Below are positions 36,508-47,162 of a stretch of DNA of 64,000 nt, one piece after another; positions within the stretch are counted from its first letter, which is position 1, and each line of letters starts with the position of its first letter. The stretch lies in assembly GCA_031254035.1 (NCBI GenBank), contig JAIRVF010000106.1:57184-121183 (forward strand). The letters are read 5' to 3'. Position numbers and translations under genes: made by a program. The notes beneath the pieces are model-generated. The model was given only the letters and a program-made list of their open reading frames with translations, did not search any database and was not told the origin of the DNA. This DNA is from Paenibacillus sp. (GTDB taxonomy: Bacteria; Bacillota; Bacilli; Paenibacillales; Paenibacillaceae).

Positions 36508-37351
36508 CCTGGTTTCCCCGCTCCTCGTCATCCAATGCGATCCGGACAAGTTCCTTCTTGATTTCGGTCAGCTGTGTATCGATTCTCGCGTCCACACTAC
36601 CAAACGCCGAGCGTATGACGCACCCTTGGTCAAGAACCGTTGAGTCAGGCAAAATCTGGAGTTCGGCTTGGGAGTCAATCGCAGCTGCAAGTTCTTCCCT
36701 GGCTGCTTGTACAAAAGCAAAATGCTTAGGTGCAACGCATAACGTAATTACGCCTTGTTCCCGCTTGCGGGATAAGTTGTTTTTGATTAAATCGATCACG
36801 TAGTCGGATTCCAATGTCAACTGCTTATCAATGACCTTCTCAGCAATCGAGCAACTAAGTTCGACCAAAAATGGCTCGGCCTCCTGAATGATCTGTTCCT
36901 TCATTAGGTAGGCTTGCTTTAAAACAGTTTGCGCCTCGTCCATCATTCGGGCGATTTGTTCCTGTAATTCCGCAAGCCCCTTCTCCGACCCTTCGCGATA
37001 TCCCGAGTCATAACCTTCTGCTTTCAACGCATCGACGAGATGCTCATCTTGAAGCCTGCGTTCCTGCCACCAGCCGTCAATTTGCTCACTCGCCTCAGCG
37101 AGCATGCGCTCAGCCTCCTCCGAGGCCTCGCGAAGCTGGCGCTCCGCGAATTCACGCGCATCCTCAAGCATTTCTTTGCTTAACCGTTTGGATTCTTCAT
37201 CCGCTTGGATTTCTTGAATTTCCTCGGCATCATGCTCTTCGACAAAAGAGTTTTCCTCGAAGGAAATATATCGACGTCCCAAATCAAGCTTCTTTAGAAC
37301 TTCAACAGGTACGTATTGGGAAGATTTAATCAAATTAGACAATGATGTCAT
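36494..37351 (-). CDS. fliH: Flagellar assembly protein FliH
   Basis: 285 aa. A variable N-terminus is followed by an acidic, Ala/Glu-rich helix (about 50-160) and the vacuolar-ATPase-like C-terminal domain (LSCSIAEKVIDKQLTLE). It anchors and regulates FliI. It overlaps fliG by 17 nt and fliI by 14 nt. Confidence 0.9.
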   Translation of the reverse strand: MTSLSNLIKSSQYVPVEVLKKLDLGRRYISFEENSFVEEHDAEEIQEIQADEESKRLSKEMLEDAREFAERQLREASEEAERMLAEASEQIDGWWQERRLQDEHLVDALKAEGYDSGYREGSEKGLAELQEQIARMMDEAQTVLKQAYLMKEQIIQEAEPFLVELSCSIAEKVIDKQLTLESDYVIDLIKNNLSRKREQGVITLCVAPKHFAFVQAAREELAAAIDSQAELQILPDSTVLDQGCVIRSAFGSVDARIDTQLTEIKKELVRIALDDEERGNQDEDA

Positions 37352-38351
37352 CTCCCCCGCCGCGAGCTATAATAATCTCACCAGCTTCTTCCAATCTGCG
37401 AATCGTGCCTACAATGCGAGTCTGCGCTTCTTCCACATCACGCAACCGCACTGGGCCCATATATTCCATTTCTTCCTTGAAGGTTTCGGCCATACGTTTG
37501 GACATATTGCGGAAAATAACGTCCCGGACCTCCTCGCTCGCCACCTTGAGGGCAAGTTGAAGATCCGCATTCTCCACATCGCGGATAATACGTTGGATCG
37601 AACGGTTGTCCACATTGACGATATCTTCGAAAACGAACATCCGTTTTTTGATTTCCTCTGCAAGTTCCGGATCCTGGATTTCCAATGAATCGAGAATCGT
37701 ACGCTCCGTACCCCGATCGACACCGTTCAAAATTTGAACGATCGACTCGATACCGCCGCCGTTTGTAAAGTCCTGCGTCACCGTAGCGGAAAGCTTCTGC
37801 TCCAGAACTTTTTCGACTTGCGAAATAACTTCTGGTGATGTGCTGTCCATTACGGCAATTCTTCTGGCCACGTCAGCCTGCTTCTCCTGAGGCAGGGACG
37901 ATAGAATTGATGCCGCCTGTTCAAACTGCAAATAAGAGAGAACGAGTGCAATTGTCTGCGCATTTTCGTTTTGGATAAAGTTCAAAATTTGGTTCGGATC
38001 CGCCTTGCGCGCAAAGTCGAAAGGTCTGACCTGCAGCGTAGCAGTCAAGCGGTTGATGATCTCGATCGCTTTTTGTGGGCCAAGAGCCTTCTCCAAAATT
38101 TCTTTGGCGTAATTAATGCCACCTTGCGATATATATTCCTGAGCCAGGCAGATTTGATGAAACTCTGACAGGATCAAGTCTTTTTCCATGCTGTCCACTT
38201 TACGGACGTTAGCAATTTCTAAAGTCAGTTGCTCAATTTCTTCATCCCTTAAGTGTTTGAAGATTTGAGCCGAAACTTCCGGACCCAGGGTAATAAGCAG
38301 GATCGCCGCTTTTTGTCGCCCGCTCAAACCCTGGCTATTTTGTTTAACCAA
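37335..38351 (-). CDS. fliG: Flagellar motor switch protein FliG
   Basis: Torque-generating switch protein. I start at TTG 38349-38351 (338 aa, the B. subtilis length). It has AGAGGTG 7 nt upstream and aligns with the MARRDQDKLTGKQKAAIL-type N-terminus (here ending LSGRQKAAILLITLG). A GTG three codons earlier lacks a ribosome site. The C-terminal charged helix EVRDVIFRNMSKRMAETFKE interacts with the stator. Confidence 0.95.
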   Translation of the reverse strand: MVKQNSQGLSGRQKAAILLITLGPEVSAQIFKHLRDEEIEQLTLEIANVRKVDSMEKDLILSEFHQICLAQEYISQGGINYAKEILEKALGPQKAIEIINRLTATLQVRPFDFARKADPNQILNFIQNENAQTIALVLSYLQFEQAASILSSLPQEKQADVARRIAVMDSTSPEVISQVEKVLEQKLSATVTQDFTNGGGIESIVQILNGVDRGTERTILDSLEIQDPELAEEIKKRMFVFEDIVNVDNRSIQRIIRDVENADLQLALKVASEEVRDVIFRNMSKRMAETFKEEMEYMGPVRLRDVEEAQTRIVGTIRRLEEAGEIIIARGGGDDIIV

Positions 38352-38362
38352 TGGATTCACCT

Positions 38363-39937
38363 CTATTCATCAGCGAGCCATGTACGCAGCAGATTGACAA
38401 ATTCCTCCGGCTTCTTTTTCGCCAGCGTTTCGAGCTGTTTGCGTACTTGGCTTTCGTTCGTCACACTTTCCAAACTAATGGAAGGAAACTCTGTCGGAGC
38501 CGGCAACGGAAGATCCTCTTCCATTTCTTCACTCTGTTTGCGACGGCGGAATATTAGGAAAGCACCTAGAGCAAGCAAAGCGAGCGCGGCGAGACCGATG
38601 CCCCACAGAACCCCGTTGGAAAGATTAATTCCCTTTGTTTGGGTTTTTTTCTCAGAGTATGGTTGAGAATAAACCGAAACTTTTTTAGCTAGTTCTGCGT
38701 CTGTATATGTAGTAGCTGAATCCGAAAGCGATGCTCTCACGATATTCACCAAAATATTTTGAATAGCATCCTTAGTCGGTTGATCCACTGTTTTTTCTCC
38801 CTCAGGTGGTTCAACAGCTACATTGACGGTTAAATCTTTTACAGTATACGGACTTGATACAATATCCTTCGTGATTCGGTTAACTTCATAGTTGATTGTC
38901 TTTGAAAGATCCTCTGAAGTTACATCACCTGTGGACGGGTTGGCCGGATAAGTAGGTACTTGGGTCTGACCGGTACCAACCACTCCGTTGTCGGGATTGG
39001 TTTTACCCGTGTAGTTTTTCGAAATTTCTTGCAAGCTGATCTCAAGGCCCTTCATGTTCTCGGCATCGACCGGCGTCACCAGATTTTCTTTGCTTTGAAC
39101 CTTGTCGAAGTTCAATTTGGAAACAACCAGCACGTCCACTTTATTAGGCCCCATGAACTGGCTCAAGAATTGCTTCACGTTTTGGCGAACTTCATTCTCG
39201 AATTTCTTTTGCAGCATGAAGTTCTCTTCCACAGAGCTGCTTAACGTCCCCTGTCCGCCACGCGTGGATGGCAACAGTTCCGCATCGTTTTCCATCATCG
39301 TGATGTTTTCGATCGGCAGGTTCGGCACTGCAGTTTTGACGAGATTGAAATATCCATCGATCGTCGCTTGGTTTGGATGATATCCGGGATTAAACGTTAG
39401 TACCACGGATGCATTACCTTTTTCCTGGTCGTCCATCCCTGCAAATACACTTTCTTTTGGCAGAGTAACGAGGACTTTCGCTTGCGAAATACCGTTCATT
39501 TGCTTAAGAAGCTGTTCCACTTCGCCGTTTAAAGCGTTGTTATATTTTACATTGAATTCACTGTCCGTACTTCCGATGGTCGCAGAGTTGTCGAACGCAC
39601 GGAATCCGATCGAACCGTTTTGGACAATCCCTTGCGAACCAACATCCACCTTAATGCGGGCGGCCTGAGTTCTCGGTACAGAGATCGTTTTTCCATCGGG
39701 ACCCAGCTTGTACGAAATGTTGTTCGTATCCAGATAATTCATGATGCCTGCAGAGTCGCTTGCATTCAAGTCCTTAAAAGCGACCTCATATTCCGTCTTG
39801 GAAAGCTGCATGGTCAGCACCACAATAGCAATTATGATGAAAGCCAAAGTTGAGAAAAATATTGTCTTTTGTTTCTTGCTGAACTGATTCCAATATTGGA
39901 CGATCTTGTCCTTATATTGGGCGATTCTTTCGTTCAC
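38363..39937 (-). CDS. fliF: Flagellar MS-ring protein FliF
   Basis: 524 aa. Two membrane segments (about residues 24-45 and 440-465) flank the ring-building motifs; the FliG-binding segment is at the C-terminal end. VLVTLPKESVFAG and PGYHPNQATIDG are typical. GTG at 39935-39937 is preferred because the preceding GGGTGGGTGA is well placed and the N-terminus aligns with B. subtilis; a GTG at 39949 is the alternative. Confidence 0.95.
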   Translation of the reverse strand: MNERIAQYKDKIVQYWNQFSKKQKTIFFSTLAFIIIAIVVLTMQLSKTEYEVAFKDLNASDSAGIMNYLDTNNISYKLGPDGKTISVPRTQAARIKVDVGSQGIVQNGSIGFRAFDNSATIGSTDSEFNVKYNNALNGEVEQLLKQMNGISQAKVLVTLPKESVFAGMDDQEKGNASVVLTFNPGYHPNQATIDGYFNLVKTAVPNLPIENITMMENDAELLPSTRGGQGTLSSSVEENFMLQKKFENEVRQNVKQFLSQFMGPNKVDVLVVSKLNFDKVQSKENLVTPVDAENMKGLEISLQEISKNYTGKTNPDNGVVGTGQTQVPTYPANPSTGDVTSEDLSKTINYEVNRITKDIVSSPYTVKDLTVNVAVEPPEGEKTVDQPTKDAIQNILVNIVRASLSDSATTYTDAELAKKVSVYSQPYSEKKTQTKGINLSNGVLWGIGLAALALLALGAFLIFRRRKQSEEMEEDLPLPAPTEFPSISLESVTNESQVRKQLETLAKKKPEEFVNLLRTWLADE

Positions 39938-39975
39938 AACGTCACCCACCCTACCCGAATCTTAGCCATTTGCAG

Positions 39976-40287
39976 TTACACTTGTGTACGCATAATTTCC
40001 TGATAGGCCTCAACGGCCTTGTTGCGGATCTGAGCCGTAAACTGTAAGCTCAGCAACGCCTTTTCCGAGGAAATCATGACTTGGTCTACATTCACTTGTC
40101 CGAGCATGAATTTATTGTTCATATCTTTGGACGCTTGTTCCTGAGCGGCAACCTGATTGATCGCATCCGCCAGATACGAACCAAACTTGCTGATTGATTC
40201 GGCCGGTGTCGCCGTGGTGTTTTGGCTGCTCTCTTGCAGCTTCAACGGTTGTACGTTCTGAATAGAAAACATGGTGTTCTGAATCAT
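39976..40287 (-). CDS. fliE: Flagellar basal-body protein FliE
   Basis: 103 aa. The C-terminal half (DQVMISSEKALLSLQFTAQI and RNKAVEAYQEIMRTQV) is the conserved part that links the MS-ring to the rod. It lies between flgC and fliF, as in B. subtilis. Confidence 0.94.
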   Translation of the reverse strand: MIQNTMFSIQNVQPLKLQESSQNTTATPAESISKFGSYLADAINQVAAQEQASKDMNNKFMLGQVNVDQVMISSEKALLSLQFTAQIRNKAVEAYQEIMRTQV

Positions 40288-40325
40288 TAATGACCCTCCT
40301 TATTTCTCATGACAAAAAAAAGGAA

Positions 40326-40778
40326 CTATCGTCCTATTTCCAGTGCCTTCATGACCATAGCTTTTGAAGCGTTTAATGCGGTCACATTCGCTTCGTACGA
40401 ACGCGAGGCGGAAATAAGATCCACCATTTCCTTGGTGATATCAACATTTGGCATGTAAACGTATCCCTTTTCGTCCGCATCCGGATGGCTCGGGTTATAC
40501 ACCGGTTTAAAAGGCGTTGCATCTTCCTGAATCGCCGTTACCTTAACACCTCTTGCTGTACTGTCCTCTCTACCCATCTGCGCTTGCAACATATTCGAAA
40601 AATTTGACTCATTCGGAGAAAAAACGACCATTTTCCTCCGGTAAGGGACTGCGTGCCCATTCACCACGGAAGATCTTGTCGTTTCGGCTTGGGCTATGTT
40701 GGAAGAGATAACATCCATCCGTAGGCGTTGCGCTGTTAGGCCGGATGCGCTGATGCCAAAGCTGCTGTTCAAATTCAC
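40326..40778 (-). CDS. flgC: Flagellar proximal rod protein FlgC
   Basis: 150 aa. SASGLTAQRLRMDVISSNIA is the N-terminal rod signature, and VDLISASRSYEANVTALNAS the C-terminal helix. The start is GTG (40776-40778), 6 nt after the flgB stop, with GGGAGATAGG upstream. Confidence 0.95.
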   Translation of the reverse strand: MNLNSSFGISASGLTAQRLRMDVISSNIAQAETTRSSVVNGHAVPYRRKMVVFSPNESNFSNMLQAQMGREDSTARGVKVTAIQEDATPFKPVYNPSHPDADEKGYVYMPNVDITKEMVDLISASRSYEANVTALNASKAMVMKALEIGR

Positions 40779-40784
40779 TTATTC

Positions 40785-41192
40785 CTATCTCCCTTCTACC
40801 GCTGTGCGCATCATTTTGATTTGTCCATTGATTTGCTGGATGTAAGAATTGTATTGAATTTGGTTCGCCGCCAAATTGGCCATTTCGCTGTCGACATCGA
40901 CATTGTTAAGATTGTTGTTCATCACGGTCGATTGGTCTGTAGTAACAACCGGCTCAGGTATCGAACTTGAAGGTCCTATGACAAAGTGCCGGGGATCGGT
41001 AACTTTCCCCCGCAGCTGGGACATTGATCCATTCAATTCCTGCTGCAGCAGACTTTCAAACGACACATCAGAGCGTTTAAAATAAGGTGTTTCTTCATTC
41101 GCAATGTTATTGGAAATGACGTTCTGCCTGATGTTTGCCGCTTGCAGACCAGCTTCCATAAGCCTAAAGCTGGAACTGTTCAACAAATCCAT
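40785..41192 (-). CDS. flgB: Flagellar proximal rod protein FlgB
   Basis: First gene of the fla/che operon. 135 aa from ATG 41190-41192, which has GGGGGAGAG upstream. AANIRQNVISNNIANEETPY is the rod-family signature. No convincing sigma-A or sigma-D promoter could be picked out upstream, although the region to the bidirectional terminator (41411) is AT-rich. Confidence 0.95.
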   Translation of the reverse strand: MDLLNSSSFRLMEAGLQAANIRQNVISNNIANEETPYFKRSDVSFESLLQQELNGSMSQLRGKVTDPRHFVIGPSSSIPEPVVTTDQSTVMNNNLNNVDVDSEMANLAANQIQYNSYIQQINGQIKMMRTAVEGR

Positions 41193-41368
41193 ATTGCTCT
41201 CCCCCTTTTCCATGACTTGTACAAAAATTTTCCAACTTCATCCTACGAATCTTGATTTTTCGACAAAAGAGAGCAAAATACATAAAGATTTTTAGGACTT
41301 AAGTTAAGAAAAATTTACTTACTTGTCGTATATCCTAAGTTTCTTAGAGATCGGCATTTATTTCAATA

Positions 41369-41411
41369 AGAAAAAAGCCCTATCTTTTAGTCAAAAGGAG
41401 GGCTTTTTTCT
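41369..41411 (-). terminator. Bidirectional terminator upstream of flgB
   Basis: AGAAAAAAGCCCT (41369-41381) pairs perfectly with AGGGCTTTTTTCT (41399-41411). T-runs follow on both strands, so it insulates the fla/che operon from upstream transcription. Confidence 0.85.
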
Positions 41412-41420
41412 TATTTTATA

Positions 41421-41510
41421 TTAACATATTTTTAAATCTGCTCCTGATAAGGGATTAGAGGTCCATTCGAAGCGTCCACAACCGCACTTTTCGTCAAAAC
41501 CGAAATACAC
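41421..41510 (-). CDS. Possible 29-aa Cys-containing small protein
   Basis: GTG at 41508-41510 opens a frame MYFGFDEKCGCGRFEW, ending in LKIC at 41421. CxCG and a C-terminal Cys suggest a structured peptide. AGGA precedes the GTG at about 5 nt. The frame continues upstream without a stop for a hydrophobic stretch but without ATG. A strong terminator follows within 10 nt. Coding status is uncertain. Confidence 0.25.
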   Translation of the reverse strand: MYFGFDEKCGCGRFEWTSNPLSGADLKIC

Positions 41511-41606
41511 ATAGTCCTGGTTTTTCAGATTTACGAAAGCAAAAATGATGAAAAGAATACAATGAAATTCAAATATAATACCAAATTACCGGATTTATAC
41601 AAAATA

Positions 41607-41642
41607 ACCCGATCGAATAACCTAATAGGCTTCCGATCGGGT
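41607..41642 (-). terminator. Terminator downstream of hslU
   Basis: ACCCGATCG (41607-41615) pairs with CGATCGGGT (41634-41642); on the minus strand TTATTTTGT follows. It lies about 30 nt after the hslU stop. Confidence 0.75.
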
Positions 41643-41672
41643 CGATAGATTTACTTTGATTTAGGTCTTTGT

Positions 41673-43076
41673 TTACAAAATATACTGGCTCAAATCACGA
41701 TCCTGGGCAATTCCGGCGAGCTTCTCACGCACATACTCCGGAGTGATCGTCATGCGTTCCAAAGTGAGTTCGGGAGCCTCAAAAGATAGGTCCTCCAAAA
41801 GTTTTTCCAAAATGGTATGAAGCCTGCGAGCTCCGATGTTCTCCATGTTCTCATTTACCGAAGCGGCAATTTTGGCAATCTCGCGGATCGCTTCAGGCGC
41901 GAAATCAATTTCAATGTTTTCGGTCTTCAGCAAATCTTTATACTGCTTGGTAATCGCATTTTTTGGTTCTGTCAGAATCGACACGAAATCATCCAGGGAG
42001 AGGCTATTTAATTCGACACGAATCGGGAAACGGCCCTGCAGTTCTGGGATCAAATCAGAAGGCTTAGCGATATGAAAAGCTCCGGCCGCAATAAACAAAA
42101 TAAAATCGGTCTTCACAGGGCCGTATTTGGTCATGACAGTAGAACCTTCGACAATAGGTAGGATATCTCTCTGGACCCCTTCTCTGGACACGTCAGGGCC
42201 TGTTCCTTTGCCCTGGCTAGCTACCTTGTCGATCTCGTCGATAAAAATAATGCCGGATTGCTCAGCACGGTAAATCGACTCAGCAATCACGTCATCCATA
42301 TCGATCAGTTTGGTTGCTTCTTCCTGGGTCAGTACTTTGCGTGCTTCCTTAATCGACAACTTGCGTTTCTTGGTCCGTTTTGGCATCAGACTGCCGAACA
42401 TTTCCTGCATATTCATGCCCATCTGGTCATTGCCCTGTCCAGCGAGCATATCCATCATGGTCGGCGACGTATCCTCGACGTCGATTTCTATCAGGTCATC
42501 CTCCATACTGCCGGAAAGGAGCTTAAACTTCACTTGACGGCGACGTTCAGAAACCGTTCCATCCAGTTCCTTGTCTTCCTCTGGCTCCTGCGCGTCACCT
42601 ACTGCTCCGCCGAATATCATCTCAAACGGATTGCGCTGGTTTTTATTTTTTCCGCTGCGCGGTACTAGAATTTTCACGATTCGTTCATTGGCGAGTTCTT
42701 CCGCACGGTCCTTCACCTTCTCTGTGCGTTCAGCTTTGACCATGCGGATCGAAGTTTCAATCAGATCGCGGACCATAGACTCCACGTCGCGGCCGACATA
42801 GCCGACTTCCGTGAATTTTGTCGCCTCGATTTTGACAAACGGCGCATTCACCAGCTTCGCCAATCGTCTGGCAATCTCCGTTTTGCCTACACCGGTAGGG
42901 CCGATCATCAGAATGTTTTTTGGAACGATTTCATCACGGTCTTCATCAGGAAGAAGGTTTCGGCGGTAACGGTTGCGTAGAGCTACGGCTACCGATTTTT
43001 TGGCTTGTTTTTGTCCGACGATATATTTATCCAATTCGGCAACAACCTGTCTTGGAGTCATGTTCTGGTTCACCAT
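41673..43076 (-). CDS. hslU: HslU (ClpY) ATPase of the HslUV protease
   Basis: AAA+ unfoldase that feeds HslV. 467 aa from ATG 43074-43076 (AGGAGG upstream). Walker A GPTGVGKT at 59-66, the insertion I domain (about 110-240), Walker [12 protein letters not shown], and the C-terminal SQYIL tail that docks into HslV. A longer in-frame start has no ribosome site. Confidence 0.97.
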   Translation of the reverse strand: MVNQNMTPRQVVAELDKYIVGQKQAKKSVAVALRNRYRRNLLPDEDRDEIVPKNILMIGPTGVGKTEIARRLAKLVNAPFVKIEATKFTEVGYVGRDVESMVRDLIETSIRMVKAERTEKVKDRAEELANERIVKILVPRSGKNKNQRNPFEMIFGGAVGDAQEPEEDKELDGTVSERRRQVKFKLLSGSMEDDLIEIDVEDTSPTMMDMLAGQGNDQMGMNMQEMFGSLMPKRTKKRKLSIKEARKVLTQEEATKLIDMDDVIAESIYRAEQSGIIFIDEIDKVASQGKGTGPDVSREGVQRDILPIVEGSTVMTKYGPVKTDFILFIAAGAFHIAKPSDLIPELQGRFPIRVELNSLSLDDFVSILTEPKNAITKQYKDLLKTENIEIDFAPEAIREIAKIAASVNENMENIGARRLHTILEKLLEDLSFEAPELTLERMTITPEYVREKLAGIAQDRDLSQYIL

Positions 43077-43092
43077 ATTTATCCTCCTATCT

Positions 43093-43635
43093 CTACAACT
43101 CTTCCACGATGATATTTCCATTAGTATACACGCAAATCTCGGAAGCAATTTTCAATGCTTCATGCGCGATATCTTGCGCCTCAAGATCTTTCGCATGGCG
43201 TTTGAGCGCCCGGGCGGCCGACAAAGCAAAGCTGCCACCGGATCCGATGGCAATCACATCATCATCAGGCTCAATAATTTCCCCATTGCCGGAAATGAGC
43301 AGCATACCGCTTTTGTCCATAACAATCATAAGGGCTTCCAACTTGCGTAGCACGCGGTCGGATCTCCAATCTTTGGCGAGCTCCACGGCTGCGCGCTGCA
43401 GATTGCCATGATGCTCCTCAAGCTTTCCTTCGAACTTTTCGAACAACGTGATCGCATCCGCTACAGAGCCGGCAAAACCGGCAACAACCTGGCCTCTGTA
43501 GAGACGGCGCACCTTTTTGGCGGTCTGTTTCATGATCATGTTTTGGCCAAACGTCACCTGGCCATCGCCTGCAATAGCAGCTTTTCCATTATGGCGCACG
43601 GCACAAATCGTCGTCGCATGAAATGACATCTCCAT
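43093..43635 (-). CDS. hslV: HslV (ClpQ) peptidase subunit
   Basis: Proteasome-like N-terminal hydrolase. The body is clear: [20 protein letters not shown], then GFAGSVADA and [14 protein letters not shown]. The start is ambiguous. AGGAGG is best spaced (10 nt) for ATG 43633-43635 (MEMSFHATT, 180 aa). B. subtilis ClpQ begins MSSFHATT and uses the Ser left after Met removal, which would match the ATG at 43629. The choice decides which residue is the catalytic nucleophile. Confidence 0.93.
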   Translation of the reverse strand: MEMSFHATTICAVRHNGKAAIAGDGQVTFGQNMIMKQTAKKVRRLYRGQVVAGFAGSVADAITLFEKFEGKLEEHHGNLQRAAVELAKDWRSDRVLRKLEALMIVMDKSGMLLISGNGEIIEPDDDVIAIGSGGSFALSAARALKRHAKDLEAQDIAHEALKIASEICVYTNGNIIVEEL

Positions 43636-43649
43636 ACCCATCAAACCTC

Positions 43650-44996
43650 CTACTCTTCCGTCTTTACCTCTAGAACTTCATATGCTTTAACAAACTCAGC
43701 GATGCTGGCTAAAGCACGGTCCGCAAGCGCCTCATTTTTTTCTTTTTTGTTGCGGATTTTCTTTCCAAGCCCCGGCAGCAAGCCAAAGTTCGCGTTCATC
43801 GGCTGAAAATGCTTCGGATCTGCATTCGTGACGTAGTGGGCCATACTTCCGATCGCGCTGGTTTCAGGAAGTACAACAAGCTCCTCCCCCTTAGCCTTTC
43901 TGGCGGCGTTGATACCCGCTATAAGCCCGGATGCGGCTGATTCGACATATCCCTCTACACCTGTCATTTGCCCGGCAAAAAACAGGTTTTCATTCGTTTT
44001 GAGCTGATATGTAGGATTCAGCAGTCGAGGTGAATTGATGAATGTATTGCGGTGCATCACACCGTAACGCACGTATTCCGCGTTTTCAAGTCCGGGAATC
44101 ATGGAAAACACTCGCTTCTGCTCGCCCCATTTCAAATGCGTCTGGAAGCCGACAAGGTTGTAAAGCGTTCCGGCGGCATTATCCTGACGGAGCTGAACTA
44201 CCGCATAAGGAAGCGTACCCGTATGAGGATTTACCAGCCCTACCGGTTTCATCGGGCCAAACAAGGCCGTCTGCTTGCCTCGTTTCATCATGACTTCGAT
44301 TGGCATGCAGCCTTCAAAATAAACCTCTTTTTCGAATTCCTTCAACTGCGCGACTTCAGCCGTTACCAGGGCATCATAAAATGCATTGAATTCCTCTTCA
44401 GTCATCGGGCAATTCAGGTAAGCAGCTTCGCCTTTGTCATAGCGAGAAGCCAAATAAACCTTGCTCATGTCGATAGAATCTTTTTCGACGATTGGAGCGG
44501 CGGCATCGTAGAAATAAAAATACTCCTCACCCATTAACGCTTTGATCTCCGCTGAGAGCGACGGCGAGGTCAGAGGACCTGTCGCAATAACAACGATCCC
44601 CTCTTCTGGTATATGCTCAATTTCTTCGTTTACAACCTCAATCAGCGGATGATTGTGCAAAATATCCGTAATATCGCCGGAAAAACCGTCCCGGTCGACG
44701 GCCAAAGCCCCCCCGGCCGGAACCGCATTTTTGTCAGCTGATCCCAAAATAATTGAATTCAGCATTCGCATTTCTTCTTTAAGCACGCCAACGGCGTTAG
44801 ACAAACCGTTGGCTCTCAGTGAGTTGGAACACACCAGCTCGGCGAACTTGTCCGTATGATGAGCAGGGGTCTTCATCACGGGACGCATTTCATATAGTTT
44901 CACGGGTACGCCGCGGCTTGCAATTTGCCAGGCAGCTTCGCTGCCCGCAAGACCTGCGCCGATGACGGTTACCTGTTTTGCTTCTGTCAACTTCAT
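43650..44996 (-). CDS. trmFO: Folate/FAD-dependent tRNA m5U54 methyltransferase TrmFO
   Basis: Methylates U54 in the T-loop of tRNA using methylene-tetrahydrofolate. 448 aa with the FAD dinucleotide motif [10 protein letters not shown] (13-22), conserved Cys56 in [11 protein letters not shown], and EGCMPIEVM with a second Cys. GGAGG is placed just before the ATG. In B. subtilis the recombinase gene codV lies between this gene and hslV; here hslV follows within about 15 nt. Confidence 0.96.
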   Translation of the reverse strand: MKLTEAKQVTVIGAGLAGSEAAWQIASRGVPVKLYEMRPVMKTPAHHTDKFAELVCSNSLRANGLSNAVGVLKEEMRMLNSIILGSADKNAVPAGGALAVDRDGFSGDITDILHNHPLIEVVNEEIEHIPEEGIVVIATGPLTSPSLSAEIKALMGEEYFYFYDAAAPIVEKDSIDMSKVYLASRYDKGEAAYLNCPMTEEEFNAFYDALVTAEVAQLKEFEKEVYFEGCMPIEVMMKRGKQTALFGPMKPVGLVNPHTGTLPYAVVQLRQDNAAGTLYNLVGFQTHLKWGEQKRVFSMIPGLENAEYVRYGVMHRNTFINSPRLLNPTYQLKTNENLFFAGQMTGVEGYVESAASGLIAGINAARKAKGEELVVLPETSAIGSMAHYVTNADPKHFQPMNANFGLLPGLGKKIRNKKEKNEALADRALASIAEFVKAYEVLEVKTEE

Positions 44997-45024
44997 TACC
45001 TCCTACGCTGCATAGGGCATGCTG

Positions 45025-47127
45025 TTATACGTTTTCATCATTGTCTTCATTTTCTTCGATTTCTTGAGTAAAGTCACAGGAAGTACATTGCAACTTTGCT
45101 CCCTGCTTATTTCGCTTTTCAACCATCCATGAGGCGCATTTTGGACATGGAACATTGGATGGACGGTCCCAGGATACGAAATCACATTCCGGATAACGGT
45201 CGCATCCATAAAAAACCCGCCCTTTCTTACTCCGACGTTCCACAACATGCCCTTCCTTACATTTGGGGCAGGTCACGCCAATATCCTTGACAATTGGCTT
45301 GGTATTTCTACAATCCGGGAACCCTGAGCATGCAAGAAATTTCCCGAACCGGCCCAGCTTGTAGACCAGTGGTTTTCCGCATTTCTCGCATATTTCGTCG
45401 GAAACCTCGTCTTCGATTTCGATCTCTTTCATTTCTTCTTCGGCTACTTTTAAGCGCTTTTCAAAAGATTCATAAAATTCCTTAAGAACTTTTACCCAAT
45501 CTTCCGAACCCTCTTCCACATGGTCCAGATCCTCTTCCATATGTGCGGTAAACTCGGCATCCAAAATCTCTGGGAAAAACTGCTCCATCTGTTCAATGAC
45601 AAGTTCCCCAAGCTCAGTAGGCACGAATTTTTTTTCTTCGATCGCGACGTATCCCCGCTTCTGGATCGTTTCGAGCGTCGGGGCATACGTACTCGGGCGG
45701 CCGATGCCCAGTTCCTCCATCGTACGCACCAAACGCGCTTCAGAGTACCGTGGAGGCGGCTGCGTAAAATGCTGCTTCGGATCGATTTCTTCCTTTTTCA
45801 GCTTATCCCCCGGTGTAAGTTCAGGCAGAAACTTCTCTTCTTCCGTCGTGCCGTCGTCATTTCCTTCAACGTACACTTTCATGAAGCCGGGAAAACGAAC
45901 CTTTGAACCCGAGGCGCGGAATACTGCAGTACCTGCGGTGATATCCACCGACAAGGTATCGAGCAGCGCTGATGCCATTTGGCTGGCTACAAAACGTTCC
46001 CAAACCAATTTATACAATCGGAATTGATCGCGGCTCATAAACGATTTAACGGACTCTGGATCGCGAAGCGCCGACGTTGGCCGGATTGCCTCATGCGCAT
46101 CCTGGGCATTCGCCGCTTTTTTCGAATATTCACGCGGCGTTTCCGGAATAAAGTCGCTGCCGTATTTCCCTTGGATGTACTCTTTGGCTTCTTCCTGAGC
46201 GGAAGCAGCAATGCGGGTGGAGTCGGTACGCATGTAGGTAATTAGACCCACTGTACCTTCTTTACCCAGCTCAACCCCTTCATACAGCTGCTGGGCAACG
46301 GACATAGTTTTGGCTGCGCGGAAGTTCAGTTTACGGGCTGCCTCCTGCTGCAGGGAGCTTGTCGTAAACGGTGGCGACGGATGCCGCTGGCGTTCCTTCT
46401 CCTTGACCTCCGCCACCTTGAAGGTAGCTCCTTTAATGGCCTTCAGGACTTCCTGAACATCCTCTTCCTTCGAAAGTTCCTTCTTCTGCCCGTTAAGCTG
46501 ATGGAACTTCGCTTCGAACACGGAGCTGCCCTTGGTAAGCTTGGCGGTGATGGACCAGTATTCTTCAGGTACAAAAGCGTCTATTTCATTTTCGCGGTCA
46601 ATAATAACTTTGACAGCAACCGATTGGACACGTCCGGCAGACAAGCCCTTTTTGACTTTCTTCCATAATAAAGGGCTGATCTTGTAACCTACCAACCGAT
46701 CAAGGATCCGCCGCGCCTGCTGTGCATTGACCAGATCCATGTTTATTTTGCGTGGCGTTTTAAAAGCATCCTTTACGGCCTGCTTCGTAATTTCATTGAA
46801 CACGACCCGGCAGTCTTCCGTATCGTCCAGTTCTAGGGCATGTGCCAGATGCCAGGCTATAGCCTCTCCTTCGCGATCGGGGTCAGCTGCGAGATAAACC
46901 TTTTTAACTTTTTTTCTGGCATCTTTCAATTCCTTTAAGACGGAACCTTTTCCGCGAATCGTAATATATTTCGGATTGAATTCATTTTCTATTTCAACCC
47001 CGGTTTGGCTTTTTGGCAAATCGCGAACATGACCCATGGAAGCCTTTACGATATATTTGCTGCCTAAATACTTGCCGATCGTCTTCGCCTTAGCGGGCGA
47101 CTCCACGATCACCAGTGAATCAGCCAT
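45025..47127 (-). CDS. topA: DNA topoisomerase I
   Basis: Type IA topoisomerase that relaxes negative supercoils. 700 aa from ATG 47125-47127 (GGAGGATGA upstream). Toprim domain: [13 protein letters not shown] and [12 protein letters not shown]. Active-site Tyr is in [13 protein letters not shown] (near residue 300). Three C-terminal zinc fingers: CEKCGK...CSGFPDC, CPKC...CDRYPEC and CPKC...CTSC. Confidence 0.97.
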   Translation of the reverse strand: MADSLVIVESPAKAKTIGKYLGSKYIVKASMGHVRDLPKSQTGVEIENEFNPKYITIRGKGSVLKELKDARKKVKKVYLAADPDREGEAIAWHLAHALELDDTEDCRVVFNEITKQAVKDAFKTPRKINMDLVNAQQARRILDRLVGYKISPLLWKKVKKGLSAGRVQSVAVKVIIDRENEIDAFVPEEYWSITAKLTKGSSVFEAKFHQLNGQKKELSKEEDVQEVLKAIKGATFKVAEVKEKERQRHPSPPFTTSSLQQEAARKLNFRAAKTMSVAQQLYEGVELGKEGTVGLITYMRTDSTRIAASAQEEAKEYIQGKYGSDFIPETPREYSKKAANAQDAHEAIRPTSALRDPESVKSFMSRDQFRLYKLVWERFVASQMASALLDTLSVDITAGTAVFRASGSKVRFPGFMKVYVEGNDDGTTEEEKFLPELTPGDKLKKEEIDPKQHFTQPPPRYSEARLVRTMEELGIGRPSTYAPTLETIQKRGYVAIEEKKFVPTELGELVIEQMEQFFPEILDAEFTAHMEEDLDHVEEGSEDWVKVLKEFYESFEKRLKVAEEEMKEIEIEDEVSDEICEKCGKPLVYKLGRFGKFLACSGFPDCRNTKPIVKDIGVTCPKCKEGHVVERRSKKGRVFYGCDRYPECDFVSWDRPSNVPCPKCASWMVEKRNKQGAKLQCTSCDFTQEIEENEDNDENV

Positions 47128-47162
47128 CGGTTCATCCTCCTCTCGAACAGTAAAAACCTTCA

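Larger units (their letters stand above)
41193..41672. other. hslU-flgB intergenic region, usual place of codY
   Basis: In B. subtilis codY lies here. This 480-bp region holds the hslU terminator (41607-41642), a possible 29-codon Cys-containing ORF (41421-41510), a bidirectional terminator (41369-41411) and the leader of flgB. No codY sequence is left. Confidence 0.6.

Noticed and set aside
41193-41368. Sigma-D promoter for flgB (GCCGATCT near 41349-41356, minus strand)
   Set aside because: The -10-like GCCGAT is present but no TAAA box lies at about 15 bp upstream, so it was not called.
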